Assembly (NCBI GenBank): GCA_013398275.1
Contig: VZSE01011323.1
Location: 343,426 to 407,425, forward strand
DNA: 64,000 nucleotides
Reading direction: 5' to 3'
Source of the DNA: Promerops cafer
Lineage: Eukaryota; Chordata; Aves; Passeriformes; Nectariniidae
How positions within the stretch are numbered: the stretch's first letter is position 1; every line of letters starts with the position of its first letter. This document shows, one piece after another, positions 38,051 to 50,640 of this stretch. A program made the translations under genes and the position numbers. The notes under the pieces are model-generated. The model saw only the letters and a list, made by a program, of their open reading frames with translations, searched no databases and was not told the origin of the DNA.

Positions 38051-41000
38051 GTGAGCTGCTGTTGATTAGCATTGCCTGAGGTAATCTGGCATTAAAGGAA
38101 ATATTGATAGGCAGAAAAAGCTGCCCTGCACATCTTCCCCTACCCTGCCAGCACAGCTGCTGGCACTGTTATAACTGCTGCACTTGTCTTCCAAAGACTA
38201 TTCCCACCTTACTGCAAAAGCCATTTAGGGCCAAAGGCTCTTCAAGTGCACCAGGAGCACCATCCAGGCTTCCCTGTCCTCAGCTGCTCACTGTTCCCCT
38301 CTCCTCCACATGAAGAACGTGCAGGAGCTGCTCATGCCAGGTACCAATCCCCCAGCCAGCTCCTCTCACATGGAACAGCAGAGCCGAAACACAGCACGGA
38401 TATTTCACCAACTCCTAGAGCAGAAAATGTCACCTATATAAACCAAAGGTGTTTGCTGGTTTCATACTGATAACCAGCATGGCAGACATCCTCGGAGCTG
38501 TTTGAGTTTATTAAGCACCTCAGTTCAAACTAGAGAATAAGACAAGGATACAGAAACTGTTTAAAACTAGGAGAAACCACCCTTTTCAAGCATGTGGGAT
38601 ACAGCATATTTAGAATTAACAGATTGTTCTTCTGAATTTAAAGTTTCCATTTAAAAATTACATTAACATTTAACAATTACATTAGCTCTTAGGAGCACAT
38701 TAAAAACTAGCAGCAGGTCAAGATGAACCCAACTGATTCTTCAGTCAGAAAACAACATTTCAGTTCCACTGAAGTTCAAGTTTTAGCCTTTTTCTTCCAA
38801 ATATTCAAAGATGGTAAGTTTGGCGATTTCAAAGGTAGATAAATAATTACATTCTTGCCAAACACAAAAGCTTCAGACAGAAGCAAAAACTTGAGAAATA
38901 TGTTTGGGAAACTATCTGGAGTCCTAGACAAATTAAGGCTGTTGCCCTGTAGGTCAATTGGCCTTGCAACACTTGAAGTAGAGTATTTCAGTAAATGTTG
39001 GTTTCTGAGTACAAAGCCAATCCTTTCTGTCTGGTTTCAACTTCCTTTCTTATTGTCAGTGCTGTGTACTGAGGCATGGGCTGCTGTAGCCTCTCACTGG
39101 CTAAAGAATGGCATGTTTACTTGGCATTTCTTTTGGAGTGCTCCCATAAAGATCACTTACTTCTTTCTCTGCCTGCACTGCCCCAAAACACATCCTTTTA
39201 TTACCTTTATCCAGTACTTGTCATCCCCTTCAAAGCCTCACTTCAGCCTATTCCTACCCAAGCTACTACTGTCAAGAACTCAAAGATTAATATCCTCTCT
39301 GTCTTGCCTTGAATATTGTGCTCCTTCACTTCCTAACCAAACTCCAAATGGCATTGATGCTTTCTCCTGAAATTGCCTGCTACCAGGTAAGACCCTCTCT
39401 AAACATCTATGAACATTCTCTTCTGGGCCATAAAACCTCCTCTTGCCAGAATATCACACAAAAACACTGACTGGGGGATGAACTGACTGTCCAGTGGTAT
39501 GATGGCCAATATCCCTGTTCCTCTGCAGGTCAACTGTAATTTGTATCCATCTCTGATTGTAAATTCCTTTGAAGAGAATTGCATCTGGTACAAGAAGATC
39601 ACCACAATGACAGCAATATAACAGAACACACATACACACACTCTTAAAAGATACACATCTACTTATCTGGCCGTTTTCCAGAACTCTTAAAGGCAAGGCT
39701 TGCCCTCTTCTACATCTTGGAAACCCTCACTCCCTGCTTAGACTGGATTTCTAAAAGATAAGTACTTGTCCCCTGAGAGCAGGGAGAGTGACTTACCCTT
39801 CAGAGAGTCACAAGACACATTCACTTACATAGGTGATAAATGTATGCTAGAGAGAAGCAGCAGGTTAAAACTGGAGTTAAGGGATCCCTCTGTGCCTGGA
39901 CTTGCCTTGGGCTAGCACACAAACGTAAGGACCTGTCATCAGCTCTACATATCAAGGCACAAAAGCCGAGAACAATCCGTGAACAGCTACTGTCTGAAAA
40001 AAAACCAAAACAATCAAATAGCTATAGGTGTCTTTTAACTTAGCTGGCACTATCATCCCAATTAGAAAGATTCTGGATCACAACCACATTATTACCCCAG
40101 CATTTATGTCAAAATTAAAGCAGGATGAATCTGAAAACTTCAGTTATTTCATGTGCTGTGCTCTGCACTAGGAAAAAGGATGAAATTGGACTGCAAGGTG
40201 TCACACAGAAAAGTCTCCTAAAGCCACAAAAAGTAGTGGAACACACCTCCATGGGCCTGCACAACTCTGTGAAGACAGCTCCTCTGTGTGCCTCCAATTG
40301 TCCTGGTTCACTCAGAAAAGTTAGCTGCAGAACTGTGGGGAAATACTGTTGCTTTAAGTACCAAGAGTTGATTTTGACATTCAGACATCACAACTTACGG
40401 CACTGAGATGTGTTACAAAGTTCTGCACATTTTTTCTTCTGCCTTAGTGAGCACTGCATTGTTTTCCTTCTCTTGCAGAGTTCCATGCTGGCTTTTATTA
40501 CATAACTCTTATCAGCTGGATAGCTGTACCAAATCACTTGAATTTTCCCTGTTGGCCCTTTTGAGAACACACTCTGTCCCATCTCCAGGCTACTTCAGAT
40601 ATCTTTCACTACTCTGCTCTTAAGATTATCTGCATTTTCTAAACCAGCTGAGATTAGCCTCCAATCTATGAGAAGTTAAGCAGCTTAGAAAATTTTGAAT
40701 GAAACATAGAACACTTTCAAGACCTCATACTTGTTTGATATTGTGCAGTTACATAGACTAACTACTGAAAATTATGTACATCTTCCACAAATGATAAGCA
40801 GTATCACATAGATCTTGAATAGAATCTCAGGTTGTATGTATATGTATTTCACAAAATATGCATTAGAATCATACTTGCATACATCTTCCTTAATCTCTCA
40901 TTTATTCTTCCCCTTTGTGTGCTGAATACAGGATGCCCAACAAATACGTATTTTTGCATGTATTTTGTCAGCAGGTAAGAACAGGTTGTAATCTTCCCCT

Positions 41001-44000
41001 TAGGGTATATTCATTTGCAAATAGAGCCCAGCAGCAACAAAAACACTTTTTCTTGCAAATCAGGAGCAGACTGACTCTAACCAATACTCATTCCTAACAA
41101 ATCCTAGTGATACACCCAAGCCATGCCATGAGAGCTCTTCATCCATTCCACACAGGATTTTGGGCAATATCTGAGCATTCAACCAGTCTCAGTATCAGTT
41201 CATGGCCATATTCTTAAGGGCACCAACCAACACCTCAAAGAGGATCTCAGGAATAAACCCCTGTGTTGTTGAAGAGATAAACCACCTGCCTGTCACTGTC
41301 ACATCCCAGGCTTTAGTTGTGTGGAGATGACAGAGATGACAGTCACACATTTTTATCGCCAAATCTGATCAAACAGACTTTTCTTTATTAGTGTAGCCAG
41401 GCTACTCTAACTACTGTATCACAGGAAGCTATGACTTCTTCTTGACCCCAATTAGCACATTCATTATTCATCAAAGTACAGTTTTCATTTGCTTCCCTTG
41501 GGAACAGCAGAGTATCACTGTGAGGATCTTTCAATACAACTTCACCCCCTTAATACACTCAGGATCTGCTGACAAGTAACAGCTACTTATTCCCCCGAGT
41601 CAAGCTCATATTAATAGGAGTGCACAGTGAATCATGAGATGGTATTAATCCCTGCCGCCTGCCTGTATAAATACATCATTCAAGCACCCCACCATGCCAA
41701 GTGCTGTGGTTTGATTGCAGAAACCAGCAGAGGGTAGATATCCTAAGTGAGCAGGGTGCCTTGGAGAAACAACCAATTCAAACTTCAAAAATAATAAAGA
41801 CCCTATAGGTCTTTAAAGGGTGCAGAGGGAATTTCTGTTCCCTACTGACAAGTTTCATATTTTCAGGAGATAAAATACAAAGACTTGAAGGCATTAGACA
41901 TAATGTAAGCCATAACTCAGCTCTACTCAAGACACTGGCAATAGTTTAAGTACTAAAGTTCAGCCAAGAGCTAGAAGCAAGGAGCATCTAAGGCAGGCAG
42001 GATTTGGCTGAAAGCATTAGAAAGCTCAGCTGATAGGAAGTTTGCCTCCAAATCTGAACAGCAGAAAGTTAAGAAAGCTTCTTCAACTTCAATGCTACTT
42101 AATATCTGAAGTCAATTCAGTCTCATAGATATTTGCTAATGCACATGTTTGGAGACACACCTAATCCCACCTTCAGCAACTCAACACCACTCCTAAACTC
42201 AGTGTGGGGTCTTACACTTGGCCTATCCAGGTCAAGCTAAAACCTGGCTTTCCCTGAGGTGGGTCACATCTCTTCTGCCCCAGTCTGAGGGTCTGTGAAA
42301 TCCATGTCAGTGGGATTGCTCTGGTACTCTGCAGGCACCTCTGTGCAAAGAGCTGGTACACAGGAGAATTAATTTGGAAGAAGAAAATTCCCTGGATTAA
42401 GTTTCAAGAAATCCTCCTGGTAACACAGTAAATAGCTCTCACCTGAAGGAATCACATCATGTGTTTACTTTTCTCCCCTCCTCTAAGACCTATTAAAAAT
42501 ATTCTACTTATTCATTACACATTCCAGTCCTATGTATTCTTCAGCAATCACAGTGGGTACAGAATTCATGGAATACTTCATTTCTAATGATGTCTCTCAC
42601 AACTTTCCCAGGACAATGTAAAGCTAGGGAGATCATGCTACTGCACAGAATAATAGGAGAGAAAGCACCTAAGATCAGAAAACCAGAACACTGCTGTTCC
42701 AGTGCCAGATGGCAAATCCTTTCCTGTCACACACTTATTTACTTTTTGTCAATTCCATTTGATATTAGAAGCGAATAGAGAAAGAATGGCCTTTTTAATC
42801 TCACCTTCATTTACGTTTTAATCAGCCTGTGCGAGTGCCCTTGGAAGGGACCAGCAAAGGACTGAGATAAATTTGTGCAGAGAAGGACAACAGAAAAGGA
42901 TTATTTTTACTGAAATCAGTGCTTTAGCAAATACTCAAGTTATTAGGTGGACATTAGTAAGATTTTTATTGCAAGAAATAAGACAAAGAATAAGTAGTCT
43001 TCTAAGATCTCAGAAGCTGTCAATTCTCCTGCAGTGCAAGATCAGGGGATAAGACACCAAAAATTGAACTCAAACTCTAACTGAGAGCATCTTACTTTCT
43101 CTCAAAAGTTTTTCAACAGTGTTTTTCTCCTAACTGAATGAAACAGAAATTAAACATCTGATACTATTTAGTAAAGAGCTAAACCAACAAAACACATGTG
43201 ACTGAACACCAGGAACAAATAAAAAGAAAGAATGCAATATTCCTCTCAGGTGCTCAACAAACATGAACTGTACAGGAGGTACATAAGACAGACCTGACTT
43301 TTGCACATCTGGATTATAAATGCTATTATTGGAACATCTCTCTTTCATTGCACTGACAGAAAAGTACTACATAGCTGCTTCTACACAACTGTCAGATTTC
43401 AGGATAATTAATGAGGCAACTGGGAGTAATGGACTCTTACAGAAATTATTTTCAAAGGTTTTTATAATTATCTCTTTTTTGTCTTAATTATAGGTCTTCT
43501 TCACAGCCTCCTTTTCTTGGATGCTTGTGTGATCTGGTACTACTGCCTAACAATATTTGTGTTTTTCCACCAATCTATTTGGCCATTCATGGTCAAAGAG
43601 CTAAATTTCCGGATTTATCCTCAACCCTTCAGCCCTAATTAGCCCTTTAGGGTCACACGAAGAAAACACTGAAATATTTTGTGGTCCACAGCCCTAACTC
43701 CTTGTGAAGCTCTGAGAGTAAGCAGTGTCCATCACTCTCACAGATCAGAAGCTGCCTGCTGTAACTCAGCTTTAATAAAGCTGAAAATAGCTTTCCCTTG
43801 GAGTTTTTATAAAGCAGTTGCAAAGCTCATTTTCTTCTGGAAATGGGGACACACAACTTGTACAGTTTTAATGCGAATAAACATTTAAAACTATTCTTGA
43901 GCAAAATATACAAGAACACACTGACAATGCACATTCACTGTATGATGCATCAATTTCACAGCAAAGCCAAGGCTAACACTCTCAGCAGAAGTCAACAGAC

Positions 44001-44672
44001 TGATCTACTCCAGCAGAAATTCTAATCCTGCTTTTCTCACCCAGGAAAATTTATGTCAGAATCACATGTCAGAAGAAAAAGCCCGGGAATGCTCCATTCC
44101 CATGGAGGCTTCTGGAGACAACTGCCTGGGTTGTTTGGTCACACACAAACAGAAATGTTTGTTTATAATGACCACTTCCCAAGAGACACACCCCACCAAA
44201 TTTTGTAATAGATATTACAGAAAATAAAAAAGTAAACCCATAGTTCTGGAAACACCTTGAAAACAAAGTTCTCTACAGAGAGCAGTACCCCGGCATTCCT
44301 TCACTTCTCACAAAACTGTAATTAGAAGTTCCTGTTTGAGTTTCCATTTGCCAAAACTGCAAGATCAATTGTCCACATCCATTGAGGAGCATCTACTGAC
44401 ACTTGAAGGGACAGATCTGAAATCCCTGTTTCAATTCCAGGTAGGTGAGAAGGAGATGACAAAGTATTTCTAGCAAGCCCCTGCAGTAAAAAAAAAAGTG
44501 AAGAATCTTCATTCTATGCTAAAAATTATGTCCATTTTGCAAAATGACATTTCAACAAGCACCTGGAACACCACTCCTACCTGCTGGGATAAAATTTTCC
44601 AAATAGCTATGCTTTTTATAAATTTTTTCCTTTGAATTAAATTCTGCATGTACATAAAAGGGATAGTTTAGT
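38051..44672. other. Long non-coding region
   Basis: It contains the second-longest open frame in the window (38855-39370, 171 codons, plus strand), which has no domain, splice partners or good start context and is probably accidental. A strong plus donor (CAG/GTAAGA) follows at 39386. A 43-nt exon-like unit at 40932-40974 is given as a finding. Otherwise it is AT-rich non-coding DNA. Confidence 0.55.
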
Positions 44673-45345
44673 TCATAGAATCATAGAATGATTTGGCTTG
44701 GAAGGGACCTTAAAGATCATCCAGTTTCAATGCTCCTGCCCTGGACAGGGACACCTTCCACTAAAGAAGGTTTGCCAGAGCTCCATCAGCCTGACCTTGA
44801 AATCCTCCAGGGATGGGGCATCCACAGCCTCTCTGGCCAACCTGTGCCAGGGCCTCACCAGCCTTACAGTAAAAAAGTTTCCTCCTAACATGTTCTGTAA
44901 ACCTACTCTCAGTTTAAAATCATCCCCCTTGTCCTGTTACTCCATGCTCTCATAAAAAATCGCTGTCAATCTTTCCTGTAGGCTCCCTTCAGGCACTGGA
45001 AGGCCAAAATTAGGGCACCCCAAAGCCTTCTTTTCTCCTGGCTGAACAATCCCAGTTCTCTCAGCCTGTCCTCACAGGAGAGGTGCTTCAACTCTCCAAT
45101 CACCTCAGTGCCACCTCTGGCTTTGCTCCAACAGGTCATAGAATGGGTCAGGCTGCAATGGACCACAGTGGGTCATCTGGTGCCACCTCCCTGTTCCAGC
45201 AGGGCCACCTCAGAGCACAGGGCACAGGAGGGTGTCCAGATGGTTCTGGAATAACCCCAGTAAGGGAGACTCCACACCCTCTCAGGGCAATCTGATCCAG
45301 AGCTGGATGCAGAACTCCAGGTGGGGTTTCACCAGAGCAGAGTCT
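44673..45345 (-). mobile_element. CR1 LINE 3' portion, antisense, interrupted by a nested CR1
   Basis: The left edge has tandem TCATAGAA/TCATAGAATG, the reverse complement of the CR1 terminal octamers, then GGAAGGGACCTTAAAGATCA, ACAGGGACACCTTCCACTA and AACCTGTGCCAGGGCCTCACC. Minus-strand translation of 44966-45087 gives LRELGLFSQEKRRL, matching the conserved C-terminal CR1 ORF2 segment. Past the nested insertion, minus-strand SALVKPHLEFCIQLW (about 45302-45346) matches the SALVRPHLEYCVQFW motif of CR1. So the outer element resumes after the insertion, with a short loss (roughly 25-30 bp by my recollection of the CR1 consensus) at the junction. It is defective. Confidence 0.93.
45136..45300 (-). 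mobile_element. Nested, 5'-truncated CR1 inside an older CR1
   Basis: Directly after GCTCCAACAGG of the host CR1, a second 3' end begins with TCATAGAATGGGTCAGG. It continues with the CR1 variant block TGCAATGGACC...GGGTCATCTGGTGCCACC, CAGCAGGGCCACCTCAGAGC, GGGTGTCCAGATGG and GGAGACTCCACACCCTCTC, and stops at about 45299. The host element then resumes with AGAGCTGGATGCAGAACTCC. The insert is about 165 bp, in the same orientation as its host, and from a different CR1 subfamily. Confidence 0.88.
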
Positions 45346-48300
45346 ATGTTCAAAGGATTTTGAACCACCTTATTCCAATGGAAAATCTGCATTCCTAAGT
45401 CAGGCTCATTGGATGAACAACATTTCCAAAGCCTCAGAAGTCCTGCTGTCAGAAGCAACCCCAGCAAGCTGCAGCTCTAGAACTGTGGGCAGGAGCAGCT
45501 CAGGAGCCGTGAAAATACTACAGACTCACGTCCTCAAACATTTTTAATAGGTGACTTTCTGCAATGATAAAAGCTACAGAAAGTCTAATTTTAGGATCTG
45601 TTCATCATTTGTGTCTGGAACATTTTCTTCTACATTTTATTTTGAGGCAAAAACAAATCACAGGCTGGGTAGTTGCAATCTTTCAGTGATTTGCCTTAAT
45701 GCATCCAGATACAGTATTGTGGATACCAGTGTTACATAAAGAAACTCCAAACAGTTGACAGGTACATTCAAACAAAACAGAATTAAAAGGAGATAAGCAC
45801 ACAACCAGTTCTCCATCAGGGAATCCATTTGTACAAAAGTCAAGTTCTACAGAGACATCTCCCTGCTCGTACAGTACAACTTCCCTTGCCCAGGGAGCAC
45901 TGAGGGATGTTCTGCCCTAAGATCTAAGAGGGTCAAAGCAGTTTGAACCTTGCATTCCCCAACTGATGCTTTGGTAACAGCATAAACTTTTAGTCAAAAA
46001 TAGTTCAAGATACCTAATGATGTCTCTGTAATAATAGTTTGTCAGTAGCTGTTTCAGTAATAAATGAAAGTTAATGCATGTTTCTAATTTCTGTATTAGC
46101 ATTCACAACTCAGATGCATTATTCCAATATGAAATGTATGGTGAAATCAAATTAGTAGTGAGAAAATCAACTTGAGCCACAGAGAAACTAGAAATTCACC
46201 GTTAAATAAAAACTGTCGAGGATCATCACTTTGAAAATGGAATAACATATATTCAACCAAAATAAAAGTTTAGTGTGCAAATACTAGATGACTAATTACA
46301 TCATGTACCTTTCCAAAATTACATAATATGGGTGCAGCTTATTTCCCTGTTTGCTGTTTGAAAAATAGATTGTTTAATAACCCATCAAAGCTATCTGTAA
46401 ACCACGGCAACAATAGAGCAGATGTTGACTGTTGTCTTGTGCCTCACAGACATAATTAAATACAATGAAACACTCACGCACCCAAATAATGGAGGACAAA
46501 CAAATACAGCAATGCTGCTCTATAAACATAATAAACCTCATTTACTGGGCACCTGCCTTATATTAATCTGTGATATTTAAACCAGGGAGGAAAACAGAAG
46601 AAGGTATTTATTTGCCTGCAGACCACAAAAACTACAAATAATTCCTCTCAGTATTAAGGAGCTGTAACTTCTGCAATCCTGATCCTCACATTCTTGACTT
46701 CCACAAAGCTCAGAGGGAATCACCTTTTCTACTGTGACCAAGCCAGGACAGGACAGTTGTGTTTTCTGGACAAAAAGGTACCTGAATTTATGACTCTGAA
46801 TGATCCAAACAGGCTAAAACACGTTGTGCCTGCTGCGTAATAGTGTCTTAAGATGCCCGTGGAAAACCAACTTCCCTGTGACTGCAAAACACATTCTCTG
46901 CAATTATTTCCTATCCTCTCTCCCAGTCTGCTTTCAAAGAGGCGATGGAAAACAAAGATTAGGTCCCATAACTATCCAACCAAGTGGTCTTCTGCTAGGA
47001 CAATGTCCCACAACATTATTCAATACTCTAGTTCAAATCAAAATTTCAGAGATTTTTAAAAAACATCCTTCTTTATCTTCATTTCTATAATCAAATGTAG
47101 ATACATATTTTTTTTCATAATATCAGTCTTGCTCCACTATTTGAAAAGGATAATTATGTAAATCAATACAAAATTAAGTACCTAATCCTGCAGTTGCTAT
47201 TAAGAAACAAAGTTTCCAGGCAAAATAGCAACTTCAAAAATTATCACTCATGTATGGTAGAGTAACACTGAAGCTTATTTTTGCTAATAAAAACAAAAAT
47301 TATCTTAAAGTGATAATATTAAATAAGTGTTATTATTTGGGGTTTCTTTTAGGTAAAGAATATAAAACTGCTTTCCTTACAGCAAATGTATTTTACCTTT
47401 ATATTTCATTTAGTTATTTCTAAGAAACAAGACAGAATATAATGTGATCTGCATCTCTTTATGGTAATAAAACCATGCTAGTTCCCCTTCCATAGACAAC
47501 ACCATAAAGCATAAATCCAAATGGAAAACAAATGGAAGTATAATGCCACTGTGAAGCAAACCAATCAACCCTAAAACAGCTGAGATAGATCTCATCCAGG
47601 AGTTCATTCATTCTTTATAGAAAAGAAATGAAAATATTCCTAGGTGTATCAGATTAAAAAAAGAAAAAAACAACCACCCTCAGCAGCTCTGAAAGGTTGT
47701 AAAGCACTAAATTCTTTTGATTTATGAGGCAGCGTCCACTGCATTGAGCAAAACAACTCAGCATGCCAGGACCCTTTTCCTTGAAATTCCTTTATTAACA
47801 GAGCCCGGCTCTGCGAGTGAACAAAAGCAGTGGTGCGGGGTGTATAAATCATTAATACTCTGCTGTGCAATGGCTGAATTTCCTGTGTGAGCTGGGAAGC
47901 CTTCCTGCACAACAGGGATTTTGGGCTTGGAATTGCCTGCTATGAAATGTACTTCATCATCCGCTGTGTTTGACGCTTCCCAATAGCTTTGTACTTTTCC
48001 TCTCTTTTTTCTCCCCCAAGCCCAGCAACTGCAATAGAAATTTACTGGATTTTACGTCTGCAAATAAAAGGAAGAGAAATGCAGGAAAGGAGCAAGCAAG
48101 CCCATTTAGAAACAGAATCCTTTTGCCTTTATTTAAAGACAGGTTGTGTGCAAATAACATCCAGTACTGACAAATTAATTTGGCATTTTAATAATTTTTA
48201 GTTTACCACTCTAAACTGAAAAAAGGAAAATACAAAAATCCCATCAAAGAGGGTTTATACCTAAAAAGAAAAAGAAAATCAACTATCACAAAAAATGTGA

Positions 48301-50625
48301 CTCCTCTCCAAATTAAGTAATTTTCTATTGGTGCACTTATTTATTTATTTTAAGAGCAGGCAGGAAGAAGGGCACAGGAACTCCTGAACTCCACTGTTTC
48401 AGTGGTTTTACTTTTGTTGCATCAAAAAACTTTCCAAAGCACAAAAGACAATTCCACGTGCACATGCCAAGCCTGGTATTCCAAGTGAAGCTGGAAGAGA
48501 TGGCATCAAAGGGAAAGGAAAAAATAATCCAAGTCCCTTGGAATTGCAGTTTGTGAATGCTCCTGCATTTTTGCAGCAAGACATGCTGAACTTGGGTAGG
48601 GAATATCAAAACTACTTATCCTGCCTCTGAAGTATGTGCAATACAACAACAGCAAAGCTGAATGTTTTCCCAAACTTTGGGATGAAATAGCAAATAATCT
48701 TTATGAAACATTCTGTGCTAAAATATTCTTTTTGGGGCTCGACTTGGGAAAACCAAAGAGCATGACAGACTGAGGAATGCTGAAAAAAGCAGTCTCAAAC
48801 CATATGCTACCCATCAGGGAAAAGGACAGACATTACAAAGGTAACTGAGGATCCCATCAGTGTTCCAGCCAGGCCAGAGCACAATTCCAAAAGTATCCAG
48901 CATCAGCGCCCATGACACACATTCATCGCGGTCTGAGCCGTAAATATTTAAGACACTTGGAATGCTGCTTTGCAAAAAACTGAACAAGCTGAAGTCGGAA
49001 TGGGGAAACATTCCAGTGGGCCATTTTACACTTCTGCAGCCATCCAGCAGACTCGGAATTACAAGAATAAGCCTGCAATGCATGCAGGAGTCCTCTGCAT
49101 TACACAATAATGACATTCTGAACGGAAATAAATGAAGCCCTGCAGTGCTATTCTGTCAGCTTTTGAAAGTAAATAACTTCACTTCTGACAAGACAGAGAC
49201 ATTTTTTTTCCTCCTCCTGCCACAGAGCATTAATTGAGCCATGCAGCCATGTAACATCCCAGAGACAGGTCTAATACATGACAAGGAAAAAAGCTTAAGG
49301 AGGGGACACTCATGGACTATATGGGCTGCCTAAGTTCTTTTCACCCCCAGATTTTCACACTAGCTCTGTTTTGGCAAAATCTTCTTCTCAGGGAGAACTT
49401 GTTTTTGCCTCCCTTTACAGTGTTTACTTTAACTTATTTCAAAGAAATACTTAAATCTCACACTGTTTCATGAAAGATTGTACTTATCATAAGCTTATAT
49501 TTTAAAACTTCTTAACTTTCATTGTTTGTAAATAAAGTTTCATGCCCATAATCAATATCTGTAATTAACTATTTCATGTATACAAGACTTACTGTCCACA
49601 ACAGAGAGAATGATTATTGCTATAGAACAAATGCTATGAGAAGCAAAACTAAAGAAGTCAACTTCAGAACTACATCATAATTATAATAAATATTAGTGCA
49701 AATCAGTAAGGAATTGAGGTAAGGCATATTAGAAATATAGGTATATACACAAACCACAAATATGAGATACAGTATAAAATCAATGTGCAGTTACAAAAAA
49801 AATCATATTCAAGATGTTATAGTTAGGAAGAGCAACAATTTCTGGTGCATTTTGAAATAAAGGGCTAAAAGGTAAATTCAAAGATGGTCTAAGATGAAAG
49901 AATTTGCATTCTTATTCATGAGTACCTGAATATCTTAAGTATCTCAGTTTTGAAGTACCACAGAATTTCTTATCTGGAGGAAAAAGTAAAAATCAGTGAC
50001 TCACTGTGAACAAAAAATAATTCACTGAACACTTCAGTTCTTTCTACAGTATCTAATTTTGATTCTGCCTGTGTTCAACACAACGAGAGAGAGCAGGATC
50101 AAAACACTGCGAGATCTCTCCACAGCTGGAGCCTGCTCTAGTGCAAAAGACCAAAGGCTCAACTACAACCAGTCAGGATAGCACAGACATTAGATATGCT
50201 ATTTTCTCTAATTAAATTCACTGGGCTGCTGCACTGACAGAGTGGGAGGGGAAGCAAAATGTAAAAGAAGTCAATGGTGCTGCACTAGGCAACTCTGAGG
50301 GAAATGAGCAATACCAGCAAGGAAATGACAGCAGGTTCTCAGGAGAGCTCTTGCACTACACATCACATTTTAAAACTGATAAATCAATCGCACATGCACC
50401 TTTAAAAGGCAGGAAAGCTTGAAGGATTCTTGGAGGGTGTTGACTTCTCCTCTTCACCAACATTATTCTAACTCTATAAAACAAGGTGATAAATTCCAGT
50501 GTCACAGTTTTTATCACTTTCATTTATACCACCTATTAAATACTTCAAAAATAATTTCAGCAGGACTAATATTAACATGATCGTAGTACTTATTTACCAA
50601 CTCAGAAACACACACATTGAAAACC
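45346..50625. other. Non-coding region with possible regulatory stretches
   Basis: No gene or further repeat was recognised. Two stretches (47690-48160 and 48820-49260) have less AT bias and a non-repetitive, motif-rich appearance; see findings. Short open frames there overlap on both strands. Confidence 0.5.
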
Positions 50626-50640
50626 AAAAAAAAAAAAAAA
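50626..50640. repeat. Poly-A run (15)
   Basis: Fifteen consecutive A residues after ACC. No retroposed body was recognised. Confidence 0.92.

Noticed and set aside
38855..39370. 171-codon open frame, plus strand, followed by a CAG/GTAAGA donor at 39386
   Set aside because: The frame stops before the donor, and the frame that is open into the donor has no acceptor of quality. A fragment resembling LEYC near the end is too short to call a LINE.
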